Counted from the stretch's first letter, positions 24,021-35,472 are shown. The stretch: DNA of 64,000 bases from Micromonospora sp. WMMD882 (GCF_027497255.1 NZ_CP114903.1:4030001-4094000); one strand, 5' to 3'. Numbers and translations: made by a program. The notes: generated by a model from the sequence alone, not told the origin.

Positions 24021-25946
24021 TCACGCGAACCACCCCGCCTGTACGGCCAGGAACGCGGCCACCACCAGCAGCGCGCCGGTGAGGATCGACGTCGCGTACG
24101 ACCGGACGAAGCCGGTCTGCAGCCGCCGGAGCCGGGCCGAGCCGCCGCCCACGCCCGCGGCCAGACCGTTCACCAGGCCGTCGATGCCCCGGTTGTCCAG
24201 GAAGACGAGCGCCCGGGTCAGGAAGACGCCCGGCTTCTCGAAGACCGCCTCGTTGACCGCGTCGGTGTAGAGGTTGCGCCGGGCGGCGGTGACCAGCACC
24301 CCGGCCGGCTGCGGCGTGGTGGCGGTGCCGTTGCGGAACAGCATCCAGGCCAGCCCGGCGCCGAGCACCGTGACCAGCAGGGAGAGGATCGTGATGACGG
24401 TGTGCGACAGCACCGCGTGGTGACCCTCCTCCTGGCCGCCGAGCCCGGCGGTGGCCTCCAGCCAGTCCGGCACCGACGTGGCGAGCAGGAAACCGGCGCC
24501 GACCGAGCCGACCGCCAGCAGGATCAGCGGAATCGTCATCAGGGCCGGCGACTCGTGCGGGTGCTCGATGTCCTCGGTCCACCGCTTCGGGCCGTGGAAG
24601 GTGAGCACGAACAACCGGGTCATGTAGAAGGCGGTGAGCCCCGCGCCGAGCAGCGCCGCCCCGCCGAACAGCCAGGCCGTCCAGTCCTCCCGCTCGAACG
24701 CGGCCACGATGATCGGCTCCTTGGAGAAGAAGCCGGAGAACGGGAACATGCCGATGATGGCGAGCCAGCCCATCATGAACGTGATCCAGGTGACCTTCAT
24801 GTACTTCGAGAGCCCGCCGAAGCGGCGGATGTCCACCTGGTCCTTCATGCCGTGCATGACCGAACCGGCCCCGAGGAACATGTTGGCCTTGAAGAAGCCG
24901 TGCGCCAGCAGGTGCACGATGGCCAGCGCGTACGCCGCGCCGCCCAGCCCGACGCCGAGGAACATGTAGCCGATCTGGCTGACCGTGGACCAGGCCAGCA
25001 CCCGCTTGATGTCGTCCTTGGCGGAGCCGATGACGCAGCCCAGCAGCAGGGTGAGCGCGCCGACGCTGACCACCACGAGCTGGAGCGTCCCGTTGGCGGA
25101 GAACACCGGGTTGGACCGGGCGATCAGGTACACGCCGGCGGTGACCATGGTGGCGGCGTGGATGAGCGCCGACACCGGGGTCGGGCCCTCCATCGCGTCC
25201 GGCAGCCACGCCTGGAGCGGGAACTGGCCGGACTTGCCGGTCGCGCCGAGCAGCAGCAGCAGGCCCAGCGCCAGGACGGTGCCGCCGGCCAGGCCGGTGA
25301 CGCCGTTGAAGACCTCGTCGTACTGGGTGGTGCCCAGGGTGGCGAACATGATGAAGATGCCGATGGCCAGGCCGGCGTCGCCGACCCGGTTCATCAGGAA
25401 CGCCTTCTTGCCGGCCGTCGCCGCGCTCGGCCGGTCCGACCAGAAGCTGATCAGCAGGTACGACGCCAGACCGACGCCCTCCCAGCCGAAGTAGAGCATC
25501 ACGTAGTTGTTGCCGAGCACCAGCAGCAGCATGGCGGCGACGAACAGGTTGAAGTACGCGAAGAACCGTCGCCGGCCCGGGTCGTGCGCCATGTACTCGA
25601 CCGCGTACAGGTGGATCAGGAAGCCCACCCCGGTGATCAGCAGGACGAAGACCGCGGCCAGCGGGTCGAACAGCAGGCCGAAGTCCACCCGGAGGTCACC
25701 GACGGTGATGAAGTCCCAGAGGCTCAGCTCGACGGACTTGTTCTCCAGGCCGCGCAGCTGGAAGAAGTAGCTGAGACCCAGCACGAACGCGGCCCCGATC
25801 GCGGCCACCCCGAGCCAGTGCCCCCAGCGGTCGGCCCGCCGCCCGAGCAGCAGCAGGATCGCCGCGCTGACCAGCGGGACGGCCACCAGCAGCCAGACGC
25901 TGCCGAGGAGACCCGTGGCCTCTGCGTAACGCACAGTCTCTTCCAC
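24021..25946 (-). CDS. nuoL: NADH-quinone oxidoreductase subunit L
   Basis: The 641-residue distal proton-pumping subunit has the conserved core FGWEGVGLASYLLISFW, KSGQFPLQAWLPDAMEGPTP and KDDIKRVLAWSTVSQIGYM, followed by the long lateral-helix region and a final membrane helix at the C-terminus. The start is GTG at 25946, 12 bases after the TAA of nuoK, with AAGGGG upstream. Confidence 0.95.
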   Translation of the reverse strand: MEETVRYAEATGLLGSVWLLVAVPLVSAAILLLLGRRADRWGHWLGVAAIGAAFVLGLSYFFQLRGLENKSVELSLWDFITVGDLRVDFGLLFDPLAAVFVLLITGVGFLIHLYAVEYMAHDPGRRRFFAYFNLFVAAMLLLVLGNNYVMLYFGWEGVGLASYLLISFWSDRPSAATAGKKAFLMNRVGDAGLAIGIFIMFATLGTTQYDEVFNGVTGLAGGTVLALGLLLLLGATGKSGQFPLQAWLPDAMEGPTPVSALIHAATMVTAGVYLIARSNPVFSANGTLQLVVVSVGALTLLLGCVIGSAKDDIKRVLAWSTVSQIGYMFLGVGLGGAAYALAIVHLLAHGFFKANMFLGAGSVMHGMKDQVDIRRFGGLSKYMKVTWITFMMGWLAIIGMFPFSGFFSKEPIIVAAFEREDWTAWLFGGAALLGAGLTAFYMTRLFVLTFHGPKRWTEDIEHPHESPALMTIPLILLAVGSVGAGFLLATSVPDWLEATAGLGGQEEGHHAVLSHTVITILSLLVTVLGAGLAWMLFRNGTATTPQPAGVLVTAARRNLYTDAVNEAVFEKPGVFLTRALVFLDNRGIDGLVNGLAAGVGGGSARLRRLQTGFVRSYATSILTGALLVVAAFLAVQAGWFA

Positions 25947-25958
25947 TGCGTCGGCCCC

Positions 25959-26258
25959 TTAGTACTTGAGCAGGTTGGCGTCGTCGACGCTCGCCGAGCG
26001 TCGAGTCCGGAAGATCGACATGATGATCGCGAGCCCGACGACGACCTCGGCGGCGGCCACCACCATCACGAAGAAGGCCATGATCTGGCCGTTCAGGTCG
26101 CCGTTGATCCGGCTGAACGTGACCAGGGTCAGGTTGGCCGCGTTGAGCATCAGCTCGACGCACATGAACAGCACGATCGCGTTGCGCCGGACGAGCACCC
26201 CGACCGCGCCGATGGTGAACAGCACCGCGGCCAGGATTAGGTAGTAGTCAGGGGTCAT
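25959..26258 (-). CDS. nuoK: NADH-quinone oxidoreductase subunit K
   Basis: The 99-residue protein has three helices and the conserved membrane glutamates in [17 protein letters not shown] and [11 protein letters not shown], used in proton transfer. The ATG at 26258 overlaps the nuoJ stop. The stop codon is TAA, unusual in this GC-rich window. Confidence 0.95.
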   Translation of the reverse strand: MTPDYYLILAAVLFTIGAVGVLVRRNAIVLFMCVELMLNAANLTLVTFSRINGDLNGQIMAFFVMVVAAAEVVVGLAIIMSIFRTRRSASVDDANLLKY

Positions 26259-27025
26259 CGGTCCGTCCCCTTCAGGATGGTTTCCTCGGCCGTCATCTCC
26301 CGCACCGGCATGATCTCGGAGATGCCGCGGTCGGTCAGCCGGCCGTCGGGCAGGAGGGCCGGGGTGGCCACCGAGGAGGAGGTGGCGAAGACACCGGGGC
26401 CGGGCTTCGGGCCGGGGTAGTTGCCGGGCCGGAAGCGGGCCTTCATGGTCGCGATCTGGTCGACCTTGTCCTCCCGGCGCCGCTCGACGTGCGCCAGCAC
26501 CATCGCGCCCACCGCGGCGGTGATCAGCAGCGCCGAGGTCAGCTCGAAGGCGAAGACGTACTTGGTGAACAGCAGCTCGGCGATGCCCTGGACGTTGCCG
26601 CCGGCGTTGGCCTCCTCCAGGCCGACCGGGGTGGTGCCGTCCAGCGCGCGGGACAGGCCACCGGCGACCAGGCCGGCGAAGCCCAGCCCGAGCAGGATCG
26701 CCGCCACCCGCTGCCCGCGCAGCGTCTCGATCAGCGAGTCCGAGGCGTCCCGGCCGACCAGCATCAGCACGAACAGGAACAGCATCATGATCGCGCCGGT
26801 GTAGACGATGATCTGCACCATGCCGATGAACGGCCCGGCCTGCAGGACGTAGAAGACGCCGAGGCAGAGCATGGTCAGCACCAGCCACAGCGCCGAGTGC
26901 ACCGCGTTACGCGCCCAGAGCATGCCGATCGCGCCGAGCAACGCCAGCGGGGCGAGGATCCAGAAGGTGACCTCCTCGCCGCCGGAGACCTCGCCCGCCG
27001 CGGCCAGCACCGTAGACGTGGTCAT
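26255..27025 (-). CDS. nuoJ: NADH-quinone oxidoreductase subunit J
   Basis: The 256-residue protein has five helices, including [21 protein letters not shown], the conserved helix-3 segment of NuoJ. A hydrophilic C-terminal extension of about 80 residues (from [13 protein letters not shown]) is longer than in enterobacterial NuoJ. The ATG at 27025 overlaps the nuoI stop by 4 bases. Confidence 0.95.
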   Translation of the reverse strand: MTTSTVLAAAGEVSGGEEVTFWILAPLALLGAIGMLWARNAVHSALWLVLTMLCLGVFYVLQAGPFIGMVQIIVYTGAIMMLFLFVLMLVGRDASDSLIETLRGQRVAAILLGLGFAGLVAGGLSRALDGTTPVGLEEANAGGNVQGIAELLFTKYVFAFELTSALLITAAVGAMVLAHVERRREDKVDQIATMKARFRPGNYPGPKPGPGVFATSSSVATPALLPDGRLTDRGISEIMPVREMTAEETILKGTDR

Positions 27026-27663
27026 GCCGTGTCTCCCTTGCCCGCTTCGGCCCGCTGGGCGGCCTGCTCGGCGCCGGGGAAGGTGACCCCCGGGTGGTCG
27101 TCGAGCGCGTACCGGCCGGGGCCCATCGGGGAGCGTTCCGCCCCGGCCGAGGTGCCCGGGTTCTCCAGCGCGCCGACGTAGTAGTCCTTCTCGCTGTCAC
27201 CCAGCCGCATCGGGTGCGGCGGCTGCTCCATGCCGGGCAGCAGCGGCGCGAGGAGCTGCTCCTTGGTGAAGATCAGATCCTGCCGGTTGTCCCGGGCCAG
27301 CTCGTACTCGTTGCTCATGGTGAGCGAACGGGTCGGGCAGGCCTCGATGCAGAGCCCGCAGAAGATGCAACGGGCGTAGTTGATCTGGTAGATGCTGGCG
27401 TACCGCTCACCCGGGGAGAACCGCTGCTCCTCGGTGTTGTCGCCGCCCTCGACGTAGATCGCGTCCGCCGGGCAGGCCCACGCGCACAGCTCGCAGCCGA
27501 TGCACTTCTCCAGCCCGTCCGGGTGCCGGTTGAGGATGTGCCGCCCGTGGTAGCGCGGCGCCGGGGTCGGTGGCTTGAACGGGTAGTCGGTCGTGACGAC
27601 CTTCCTGAACATGTGCGAGAAGGTGACGCCGAAGCCCTTGAACGTTCCGGTGATCCCGCCCAC
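27022..27663 (-). CDS. nuoI: NADH-quinone oxidoreductase subunit I (8Fe ferredoxin type)
   Basis: The 213-residue subunit carries two [4Fe-4S] motifs, [12 protein letters not shown] and [12 protein letters not shown], which carry electrons from NuoG towards NuoB. A C-terminal tail of about 60 residues rich in Pro, Gly and Glu follows. The start is GTG at 27663, one base after the nuoH stop. Confidence 0.95.
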   Translation of the reverse strand: MGGITGTFKGFGVTFSHMFRKVVTTDYPFKPPTPAPRYHGRHILNRHPDGLEKCIGCELCAWACPADAIYVEGGDNTEEQRFSPGERYASIYQINYARCIFCGLCIEACPTRSLTMSNEYELARDNRQDLIFTKEQLLAPLLPGMEQPPHPMRLGDSEKDYYVGALENPGTSAGAERSPMGPGRYALDDHPGVTFPGAEQAAQRAEAGKGDTA

Positions 27664-27664
27664 G

Positions 27665-29017
27665 TCACACCTCCTTCGGGTCGGAGCTGGCGCCGACGTT
27701 GGCCGGCTCCCGCTCGGCCACCACCCGCCGGGTACGCGGGCTCGGTGGCACTTGCAGGTCCATGGGGGGTACCGGGAAGCTGCCGTGCGGCCGACGGTCG
27801 ACGACCTCCTGCGGGGTCAGCTTCCGCTCCGGCTTCCGGTTCGGCCAGAACAGCAGCGCCAGCAGCGTCACGCCGCCGAGGACCGCCACCCCGTAACGCA
27901 GGCCGGGGGTCATGATCTCCCACTTGCGCATGGTGGCCAGCACCAGGATCCAGAGCAGACTGACCGGCAGCAGGACCTTCCAGCCCAGCCGCATGAACTG
28001 GTCGTACCGCAGCCGGGGCAGGGTGCCGCGCAGCCAGACGAAGACGAAGACCAGCAGGACCACCTTGCCGAAGAACCACAGCATCGGCCACCAACCGGAG
28101 TTGGCGCCCGCCCAGAACGTGGTGATCGGCGCGGGGGCCCGCCAGCCGCCGAGGAACAGCGTCACGGTGAACGCCGACATGGTCACCATGGCGACGTACT
28201 CGGAGAGCATGAAGAGCGCGAACTTCAGCGAGCTGTACTCGGTCTGGAACCCGGCGACCAGCTCGGACTCCGCCTCGGGCAGGTCGAACGGCGCCCGGTT
28301 GGTCTCCCCGACGATCCCGATGAAGAAGATCACGAAGCTGGGGAACAGCAGCAGGGCGTACCAGCCGGGGGCGGAGAACTCCTGCCCGAACACGTTGAGC
28401 TGGGTGCCGCTGGCCTGGGCGGCGACGATCCCGCTGGTCGACATCGTGCCGGCGGTCATGAAGACCGCGACGACGCTCAGCCCGAGCGTCACCTCGTACG
28501 AGATGAGCTGGGCGGTGGAGCGGAGCCCGCCGAGCAGCGGGTACGTCGAGCCGGAGGCCCAGCCGCCCAGCACGATGCCGTAGACCGCCAGCGAGGACAG
28601 GGCCAGCACCACCAGCACCGCCACCGACACGTCGGTGACCTGGAGCGGCGTCCGGTGACCGAAGATGCTCACCATCGGACCGAACGGGATCACCGACATG
28701 GCGGTGACCGCGCAGATCACCGAGACGGCCGGGGCGAAGAAGTAGACGACCCGGTCGGCCGCCTTCGGGAGGATGTCCTCCTTGAAGGCCAGCTTGAGGC
28801 CGTCGGCGAGGGTCTGGAGCAGACCGAGCGGGCCGATCTGGTTCGGGCCCGGCCGGACCTGCATGTAGCCCACGACCCGCCGCTCGAACCAGACGCCGAG
28901 CAGGGTGGCGAGCACACACACGACGAAGGCGAACAGGACCTTGATCAGGACCAGCCACCACGGGTCCTGGCCGAAGTCGGCGAGCGTCGGATCCTGCGCG
29001 AGGTAGACCGCGTTCAC
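27665..29017 (-). CDS. nuoH: NADH-quinone oxidoreductase subunit H
   Basis: The 450-residue membrane subunit contributes to the quinone channel. It has the charged loop [20 protein letters not shown] and [14 protein letters not shown], both hallmark NuoH sequences. It is longer than the enterobacterial protein because of a hydrophilic tail of about 60 residues. The GTG at 29017 is preferred over upstream starts because conserved sequence begins directly after it. Upstream lies a 31-base gap to the nuoG stop that holds part of a dispersed repeat. Confidence 0.95.
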   Translation of the reverse strand: MNAVYLAQDPTLADFGQDPWWLVLIKVLFAFVVCVLATLLGVWFERRVVGYMQVRPGPNQIGPLGLLQTLADGLKLAFKEDILPKAADRVVYFFAPAVSVICAVTAMSVIPFGPMVSIFGHRTPLQVTDVSVAVLVVLALSSLAVYGIVLGGWASGSTYPLLGGLRSTAQLISYEVTLGLSVVAVFMTAGTMSTSGIVAAQASGTQLNVFGQEFSAPGWYALLLFPSFVIFFIGIVGETNRAPFDLPEAESELVAGFQTEYSSLKFALFMLSEYVAMVTMSAFTVTLFLGGWRAPAPITTFWAGANSGWWPMLWFFGKVVLLVFVFVWLRGTLPRLRYDQFMRLGWKVLLPVSLLWILVLATMRKWEIMTPGLRYGVAVLGGVTLLALLFWPNRKPERKLTPQEVVDRRPHGSFPVPPMDLQVPPSPRTRRVVAEREPANVGASSDPKEV

Positions 29018-29028
29018 TGGGCACCCCC

Positions 29029-29052
29029 TTCGTTCACGACTGCGGGGCTCAC
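29029..29052. repeat. Partial copy of a dispersed intra-operon repeat (nuoG-nuoH junction)
   Basis: Read on the minus strand, the core GAGCCCCGCAGTCGTGAACG matches the repeat at the nuoF-nuoG and nuoD-nuoE junctions. The stop codon of nuoG lies inside it. Confidence 0.6.
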
Positions 29053-31547
29053 TGGGCAGCACCCCCGGTGTTGAGGAGCGGACCCGGACGGTCGGCGGCG
29101 TCGGCCGCGACCGGGGCGGCCGTGGCCGCGGAGACGCGCACCACCGCTCCGGACGTCGCGCCGAGGCTGCGCCGCACGGTCGAACCGGGCGAGTTGGTGG
29201 GCAGCCAGACGACGCCGTCCGGCATCTCGGTGATCGCCACCGGCAGGGTCAGCGCCCCCCGGTCGGTGCCCACCGTCACCGGGTCGCCGTCGGCGACCCC
29301 CAGCGTCTCGGCGGTGCCCTTGCCCAGCCGGACCAGCGGCAGCCGGGCCGTGCCGCCCAGGATCTCGTCGCCGTCGGTGAGGCTGCCCAGGTCGACGAGC
29401 TGGTGCCAGGTGGCCAGCACCGCCTCGCCCGCGCCCGGCTGCGGCGCCGGCTGCGGCGCGACCGACGGGGTGGCGGGACGGTCGGTCCGGGTGGCCGGCA
29501 GCGCGCCCAGCTCCCGGCGGACGCTCAGCACGTCCCCGGTGCCGAGGGTGACCCCGAGCCGGGCGGCGAGCGCGTCGAGCACCCGGCCGTCGGCCATCGC
29601 CGGGGTCTGCAACACCGCGTCGAACGGCCGCAGCCGACCCTCCCAGTCCAGGAAGCTGCCGGCCTTCTCGACCACCGGGGCGACCGGGAAGACCACGTCG
29701 GCCCGCCGGGCCACCGCGCTCATCCGCAGCTCCAGGCTGACCAGGAACGGCACCTCGTCGAGGGCCTGCTCGGCCAGCCGCGGGTCGGCCAGGTCGGCCG
29801 GGTCGACCCCGGCCACCACCAGCGCGCCCAGCTTGCCGGCCGCGGCGTCGGCGACGATCCGGTCGGTGTCCCGGCCCGCCTGGCTGGGGATGACCCCGGC
29901 CGCGATGTCCCACGCCTCGCCCAGCTCGGCGCGGGCCGCCGGCTCGGTGACCAGCCGACCGCCCGGGAGGAGGTTCGGCAGGCAGCCGGTGTCCACCGCG
30001 CCCCGGTCACCCGCGCGCCGCGGCACCCAGGCCAGCTTCGCGCCGGTACGCCGGGCCACGTCGGCGGCGGCCGACAGGCCACCGGGGACGCTGGCCAGTC
30101 GCTCGCCGACGATCAGGATCGCGCCCGGCGTGCTGAGCGCCTCGCTTACCGTGTCGTGCTCGGCCAGCAGCAGCGCCTCCTCGCCGGGCACCACCCGGGC
30201 GAGCTTCGCGCCGAGCTTCTCCAGGCCACGGGTGGCGAACGGCGCGAGCGCGTACACCGTGAGCTTCTTCTTCAGGTACGCCTTGCGCAGCCGCAGGAAG
30301 AGGATCGGGCACTCCTCCTCCGGCTCCAGACCGGCCAGCACCACCGCCGGGGCGTTCTCCACGTCCGCGTAGGTGACGTCGGTGATCCCGGCGACGTCGC
30401 TGGCCAGGAACTCGGTCTCCTCGCGGGAGACCGGCCGGGCCCGGAAGTCGATGTCGTTGGTGTTCAGCACCACCCGGGCGAACTTCGCGTACGCGTAGGC
30501 GTCCTCGACGGTCAGCCGGCCGCCGGTGAGCACCGCCGCGCCCTGACCGCCGTCACGGGCCGCGGCCAGCCCCTCGGCGGCCACGGTGAGCGCCTCGCTC
30601 CAGGACGCCTCGCGCAGCTCACCGGTCTTCGTGTCCCGTACCAGCGGGGTGGTGATCCGGTCGAAGGCGCGGGTGTACTGGAAGCCCCACCGCCCCTTGT
30701 CGCAGTTCCACTCCTCGTTGACCTGCGGGTCGTCGCCGGCCAGCCGGCGCAGCACCTTGCCCCGCCGCCAGTCGGTGCGCTGCGCGCAACCGGCCGAGCA
30801 GTGCTCGCAGACGCTCGGGGTGGAGACCAGGTCGAACGGGCGGGCCCGGAACCGGTACTGGGCGCCGGTGAGCGCGCCGACCGGGCAGATCTGCACGGTG
30901 TTGCCGGAGAAGTACGAGTTGAACGGCACGTCGCCGGCGTCCTCGCCGTCGGGCGCCCCGTACGCCTCGTCCCGGTAGATGTTGATCTCCTCGGCGGAGG
31001 AGCGGCCCATCAGGTCGATGAACTTGTCCCCGGCGATCTCCTCGGAGAAGCGGGTGCAGCGCTGGCAGAGCACGCAGCGCTCCCGGTCCAGCAGGACCTG
31101 GGTGGAGATGTTCAGCGGCTTGGGGTACTCCCGCTTGTGCTCGTGGAAGCGGGAGTCGGTCCGGCCGGTGGACATCGCCTGGTTCTGCAGCGGGCACTCA
31201 CCGCCCTTGTCACACATCGGGCAGTCGAGCGGGTGGTTGACCAGGAGCAGCTCCATGATCCCCTCCTGCGCCTTCTGGGCGACCGGAGAGGTGAGCTGGG
31301 TCCGGACCACCATGCCCTCGGCCACCGGCTGGGTGCAGGAGGCGACCGGCTTGCGCTGCCCCTCCACCTCGACCAGGCACTGCCGGCACGCGCCGGCCGG
31401 GGCCAGCAGTGGGTGGTCGCAGAACCGCGGGATCTCGGTGCCCATCTGCTCGGCCACCCGGATCAGCAGCGCGCCCTTCGGCGCGGTGACCTGGACACCG
31501 TCGATGGTCAGCGTGACGGTCTCGGTCTGCTTCGCTACGTCGGTCAC
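29049..31547 (-). CDS. nuoG: NADH-quinone oxidoreductase subunit G
   Basis: The 832-residue electron-transfer subunit has an N-terminal [2Fe-2S] region (ending in [10 protein letters not shown]), His/Cys-type clusters ([23 protein letters not shown]), a further Cys group (CEHCSAGC) and a molybdopterin-oxidoreductase-like C-terminal half without a visible cofactor role. The start is GTG at 31547. The segments on either side of the gene carry copies of a dispersed repeat. Confidence 0.95.
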   Translation of the reverse strand: MTDVAKQTETVTLTIDGVQVTAPKGALLIRVAEQMGTEIPRFCDHPLLAPAGACRQCLVEVEGQRKPVASCTQPVAEGMVVRTQLTSPVAQKAQEGIMELLLVNHPLDCPMCDKGGECPLQNQAMSTGRTDSRFHEHKREYPKPLNISTQVLLDRERCVLCQRCTRFSEEIAGDKFIDLMGRSSAEEINIYRDEAYGAPDGEDAGDVPFNSYFSGNTVQICPVGALTGAQYRFRARPFDLVSTPSVCEHCSAGCAQRTDWRRGKVLRRLAGDDPQVNEEWNCDKGRWGFQYTRAFDRITTPLVRDTKTGELREASWSEALTVAAEGLAAARDGGQGAAVLTGGRLTVEDAYAYAKFARVVLNTNDIDFRARPVSREETEFLASDVAGITDVTYADVENAPAVVLAGLEPEEECPILFLRLRKAYLKKKLTVYALAPFATRGLEKLGAKLARVVPGEEALLLAEHDTVSEALSTPGAILIVGERLASVPGGLSAAADVARRTGAKLAWVPRRAGDRGAVDTGCLPNLLPGGRLVTEPAARAELGEAWDIAAGVIPSQAGRDTDRIVADAAAGKLGALVVAGVDPADLADPRLAEQALDEVPFLVSLELRMSAVARRADVVFPVAPVVEKAGSFLDWEGRLRPFDAVLQTPAMADGRVLDALAARLGVTLGTGDVLSVRRELGALPATRTDRPATPSVAPQPAPQPGAGEAVLATWHQLVDLGSLTDGDEILGGTARLPLVRLGKGTAETLGVADGDPVTVGTDRGALTLPVAITEMPDGVVWLPTNSPGSTVRRSLGATSGAVVRVSAATAAPVAADAADRPGPLLNTGGAAQ

Positions 31548-31561
31548 TGCGCCAGCCTTTC

Positions 31562-31661
31562 GCTCGCGACTGCGGGGCTCGCTCCGCTCACTCCTCGCGC
31601 TCGCATCAGCCGCTCTCCATTCGCGACTGCGGGACTCGCAAGCTCGTTCCTCGCGCTCATC
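31562..31661. repeat. Two copies of a dispersed repeat between nuoF and nuoG
   Basis: Two related blocks (31562-31604 and 31621-31661) share, on the minus strand, GAGCGCGAGGA(G/A)(T/C)GAGC followed by the core CCCGCAGTCGCGA. The nuoF stop is directly at the edge of the second block. The element occupies the whole gap. Confidence 0.75.
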
Positions 31662-32976
31662 AGTGCGCCCCCACCAGGGTCTTCTCCGACAGCTTCGGAG
31701 CGGTGCGGCCCTCGATGTAGTCGAGGTAGTCCTGCTTGAAGTACTTCAGCGAGGAGGTGACCGGGCTGGTCGCGCCGTCACCCAGACCGCAGAACGAGCG
31801 GCCGAGGATGTTGTCGCAGGTGTCGAGCAGGGTGTCCAGGTCCTCGTGGGTGCCCTGACCGGCGAGGATCCGCCGGTACACCCGGACCATCCAGAAGTTG
31901 CCCTCCCGGCACGGGGTGCACTTGCCGCACGACTCGTGGTGGTAGAACTCCAGCCACCGGTACGTCGCGTAGACCGGGCAGTCCTGGTCGGAGAAGATCT
32001 GGGTGGCCGTGGTGCCGAGGATCGACCCGGCCGCCGCGACGCCCTCGAAGTCCAGCGGGACGTCCAGGTGCTCGGCGGTGAGCAGCGGGGTCGACGAGCC
32101 GCCCGGGGTCCAGAACTTCAGGTTGTGCCCCGGCAGCATCCCGCCGGCCAGCTCGATCAGCTCACGCAGGGTGATGCCCAGGCCGCACTCGTACTGACCC
32201 GGGTCGGCGATCCGGCCGGAGAGCGAGTAGATCATCGGGCCGGCGGACTTCTCCGTGCCCATGCTCTTCCACCAGTCCGCCCCGCCCAGCACGATGTACG
32301 GCACGCTGGCGATGGTGCCGACGTTGTTGACCACCGTCGGGCAGGCGTACAGGCCGTGCGTGGCCGGGAACGGCGGACGCAGCCGCGGCTGGCCCCGGAA
32401 ACCCTCCAGGGAGTCCAGCAGCGCCGTCTCCTCGCCGCAGATGTACGCGCCGGCCCCGCCGTGCACCACCAGGTCCAGGTCGAAGCCGGAGCCGAGGATG
32501 TTCCGGCCGAGGAAACCCTTCGCGTACGCCTCCCGCACCGCGTTGCGCAGCCGGCGGGCGGCGTGCACCGCCTCGCCGCGGATGTAGATGTACGCCCGGT
32601 TGGCGCGGATCGCGTACGACGCGATGATCACGCCCTCGACCAGCGAGTGCGGGTCGTGCGTCATCAACGGCAGGTCCTTGCAGGTGCCCGGCTCGCCCTC
32701 GTCGGCGTTGACCACGAGGTAGTGCGGCTTGCCGTCGCCCTGCGGGATGAAGCCCCACTTCAGGCCGGTCGGGAAGCCCGCGCCGCCCCGGCCGCGCAGG
32801 CCGGAGTCCTTGACGAGCTGGATCAGGTCGTCGGGGTGCGCCTTGAGCGCCTTGCGCAGGGCGGCGTAGCCGTCCAGCTTCTGGTAGGTGTCGATCCGCC
32901 ACGCGTCCGGCGACAGCCACCGCTTGGTGAGCACCGGGGTGAGCTTGGCCAGGGTCTCCGGCCGAGGCGTCGTCAC
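31660..32976 (-). CDS. nuoF: NADH-quinone oxidoreductase subunit F (NADH/FMN binding)
   Basis: The 438-residue subunit oxidises NADH. It has the FMN/NADH motifs [13 protein letters not shown] and [12 protein letters not shown], the [20 protein letters not shown] segment, and the [4Fe-4S] motif [10 protein letters not shown] near residue 350. The GTG at 32976 overlaps the nuoE stop by 4 bases. Confidence 0.96.
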   Translation of the reverse strand: MTTPRPETLAKLTPVLTKRWLSPDAWRIDTYQKLDGYAALRKALKAHPDDLIQLVKDSGLRGRGGAGFPTGLKWGFIPQGDGKPHYLVVNADEGEPGTCKDLPLMTHDPHSLVEGVIIASYAIRANRAYIYIRGEAVHAARRLRNAVREAYAKGFLGRNILGSGFDLDLVVHGGAGAYICGEETALLDSLEGFRGQPRLRPPFPATHGLYACPTVVNNVGTIASVPYIVLGGADWWKSMGTEKSAGPMIYSLSGRIADPGQYECGLGITLRELIELAGGMLPGHNLKFWTPGGSSTPLLTAEHLDVPLDFEGVAAAGSILGTTATQIFSDQDCPVYATYRWLEFYHHESCGKCTPCREGNFWMVRVYRRILAGQGTHEDLDTLLDTCDNILGRSFCGLGDGATSPVTSSLKYFKQDYLDYIEGRTAPKLSEKTLVGAH

Positions 32977-34034
32977 TTGTTGGCCTCCGCTTCCTTGAGG
33001 GAGCGCTCCTGCGCGTCGGCGTCGTCGCCGGCGGGCTTGGCGTCCCCGGCCGGCGGGTTGGCCGCCGCGCCGGCGGCCTCCGCCTCCCGGGCGTCCCGGG
33101 CGGCCGGCGGAGCGCCGTCGACCGGGACCTTGGTGCCCGGCGCGTCCGGCACGGCGGTCCGCGCGTCCGGCTGCCGGGTCTCGGCGGCACGCACCTCGGG
33201 CGACTTGTCGTCCGGGGCCTTCACGTCCGGGGCGGTGCTGCCGCTGGCCCCCGCCGGCGTCGCCGGCTCACCGGCCGGCGCGGGCCGACCCGCCTGCGCC
33301 TTCTCGGCCTCCGCCTTGGCCTTCGCCTCGGCGGCGGCCCGGTCGGCCTCGGCCTTGCTGCGGATCGGGGTGCTCGGGTCGAAGCCCGGCACCGAGATGC
33401 CGTGCTGCTGGGCCAGGCGCAGCCCACGCAGGGTCGGCTCGCCGGGGCCGCCGTCGGCGACCGCGCCGTCCCGCTCGTCGGCGAAGCCGGCCAACTGCAC
33501 CGACATCTCCTTCAGGGTGCAGAGCCGGGCGCCCCGGGTCGGCATCGGTCGGCCGCCCGCGCGCAGCTCCTCGACCACGCCCAGCGCGGTCTGCGGGTCG
33601 ACGCCGTCGAAGAAGTCGTAGTTGACAGTCATCACCGGGCCGTAGTCGCAGGCCGCGAGGCACTCGGCATGCTCCAGGGTGATCGTCCCGTCGGCGGTGG
33701 TCTCGTCGTGACCGACGCCCAGGTGCTCGGCGAGGGTGTCGTAGACCTCCTGGCCGCCCAGCACGTTGCACATCGTGTTGGTGCAGACGCTGACCAGGTA
33801 GTCGCCGGTCGGCCGGCGCTTGTACATGGTGTAGAAGGTGGCGACCGCGCCGACCTGGGCCTTGTTCAGGCCGAGCGCCTCGGCGCAGAACTCCACGCCG
33901 GCCGGGGAGACGTAACCCTCCTCGGACTGCACCAGGTGCAGCAGCGGCAGCAGCGCCGACCGCGACCGGTCGGCCGGGTAGCGGGAGATGATCTCGCGCG
34001 CCCGCGCCCGAGTCTCGTCGGTGAAAACACTCAT
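32973..34034 (-). CDS. nuoE: NADH-quinone oxidoreductase subunit E with a long low-complexity C-terminal tail
   Basis: The 353-residue protein has the thioredoxin-like NuoE fold in its first 200 residues, with the [2Fe-2S] cysteines in CTNTMCN and CLAACDYGP. NuoE is usually about 160-240 residues; here about 110 C-terminal residues form an Ala/Glu/Lys/Pro-rich disordered tail (from EADRAAAEAKAKAEAEKAQ). The ATG at 34034 follows a 112-base gap holding a dispersed repeat, so translation is probably not coupled to nuoD. Confidence 0.94.
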   Translation of the reverse strand: MSVFTDETRARAREIISRYPADRSRSALLPLLHLVQSEEGYVSPAGVEFCAEALGLNKAQVGAVATFYTMYKRRPTGDYLVSVCTNTMCNVLGGQEVYDTLAEHLGVGHDETTADGTITLEHAECLAACDYGPVMTVNYDFFDGVDPQTALGVVEELRAGGRPMPTRGARLCTLKEMSVQLAGFADERDGAVADGGPGEPTLRGLRLAQQHGISVPGFDPSTPIRSKAEADRAAAEAKAKAEAEKAQAGRPAPAGEPATPAGASGSTAPDVKAPDDKSPEVRAAETRQPDARTAVPDAPGTKVPVDGAPPAARDAREAEAAGAAANPPAGDAKPAGDDADAQERSLKEAEANK

Positions 34035-34074
34035 CAACGTCGCCTTCCGTTCGCGGCCGCGCCGTCCTCTGCCC

Positions 34075-34150
34075 GCGACTGCGGGGCTCGCTCCGCTCGC
34101 TCCTCGCGCAGGTGCCTGGTGCTCCGCTTCGCTTCGCTCCTCGCGCTCAC
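34075..34150. repeat. Dispersed repeat between nuoD and nuoE
   Basis: One full copy (34075-34109) reads GCGCGAGGAGCGAGCGG then AGCGAGCCCCGCAGTCGCGG on the minus strand. A partial copy (34120-34150) begins at the nuoD stop codon. Confidence 0.75.
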
Positions 34151-35472
34151 CGGTCACAACCGCCCATCACGGGGTCCAGCGAGGCGCCACCGGCGATCAC
34201 GTCGGCGATCAGGCCGCCCTCGGCCATCGCCGGGAGGGCCTGGAGGTTGACGAAGCTCGGCTCCCGGTAGTGCACCCGGTACGGCCGGGTGCCGCCGTCG
34301 GAGACCGCGTGCACGCCCAGCTCGCCGCGCGGCGCCTCGATCGCCACGTAGACCTGGCCCGGCGGGACCCGGAAGCCCTCGGTGACCAGCTTGAAGTGGT
34401 GGATCAGGGACTCCATCGACTGCCCCATGATCTTGGCGACGTGCTCCAGGGAGTTGCCCATGCCGTCCACGCCGATGGCGAGTTGCGCGGGCCAGGCGAT
34501 CTTCTTGTCGGCGACCATCACCGGGCCGGGCCGCAGCCGGTCGAGCGCCTGCTCGACCAGCTTCAACGACTCCCGGATCTCGGCCAGCCGGACCTGGTAG
34601 CGGCCCCAGACGTCGCCGTCCGGGTGGGTCGGCACGTCGAACTCGTACGTCTCGTAGCCGCAGTACGGCTCGGTCTTGCGCAGGTCCCAGGGGAGCCCGG
34701 CGGAGCGCAGCACCGGCCCGGTCACGCCGAGCGCGAGACAGGCGGTGACGTCGAGGACGGCGACGTCCCGCGTCCGCTCGACCCAGATCGGCTGCCCGGA
34801 GAGGAGGTCCTCGTACTCCTTGAGCTTCTCCGGCATCATCTTCAGGAACTTGCGGATCTTGACGATCGCGTCGTCCGGCACGTCCTGGGCGACCCCGCCC
34901 GGCCGGACGTACGCGTGGTTCATCCGCAGGCCGGTGATGCTCTCGAAGATGTCGAGGATGTACTCCCGCTCGCGGAAGCCGTACAGCATGATCGAGATCG
35001 CGCCCAGCTCCATGCCGGTGGTGGCCAGCCAGACCAGGTGCGAGGAGATCCGGTTCAGCTCCATCATCAGCACCCGGATCACCGTGGCCCGCTCGGTGAT
35101 GTCGTCGGTGATGCCGAGCAGCTTCTCCACCGCCAGCGCGTACGCCGTCTCGTTGAAGATCGGGGCGAGGTAGTCCATCCGGGTCACGAAGGTGGAGCCC
35201 TGCACCCAGTTGCGGTACTCGAGGTTCTTCTCGATGCCGGTGTGCAGGTAGCCGACGACCGACCGCGCCTCGCGGACGGTCTCGCCCTCCAACTCCAGGA
35301 TCAGCCGCAGCACCCCGTGCGTGGACGGGTGCTGCGGACCCATGTTGACCACGATCCGCTCGTCGTTGATCGGGTCCGTGGCGGAGACGATGGTGTCCCA
35401 GTCCCCGCCGGTGACGGTGAAGACCCTGCCCTCGGTCGTCTCGCGCTCGGTGGCGTAGCTCGGGGTGCTCAC
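34147..35472 (-). CDS. nuoD: NADH-quinone oxidoreductase subunit D
   Basis: The 441-residue subunit forms the quinone-binding pocket with NuoB. It carries [20 protein letters not shown] with the conserved His, and EAPRGELGV and the C-terminal DPVMGGCDR. The start is GTG at 35472, overlapping the nuoC stop by 4 bases. About 40 residues precede the conserved core. Confidence 0.95.
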   Translation of the reverse strand: MSTPSYATERETTEGRVFTVTGGDWDTIVSATDPINDERIVVNMGPQHPSTHGVLRLILELEGETVREARSVVGYLHTGIEKNLEYRNWVQGSTFVTRMDYLAPIFNETAYALAVEKLLGITDDITERATVIRVLMMELNRISSHLVWLATTGMELGAISIMLYGFREREYILDIFESITGLRMNHAYVRPGGVAQDVPDDAIVKIRKFLKMMPEKLKEYEDLLSGQPIWVERTRDVAVLDVTACLALGVTGPVLRSAGLPWDLRKTEPYCGYETYEFDVPTHPDGDVWGRYQVRLAEIRESLKLVEQALDRLRPGPVMVADKKIAWPAQLAIGVDGMGNSLEHVAKIMGQSMESLIHHFKLVTEGFRVPPGQVYVAIEAPRGELGVHAVSDGGTRPYRVHYREPSFVNLQALPAMAEGGLIADVIAGGASLDPVMGGCDR

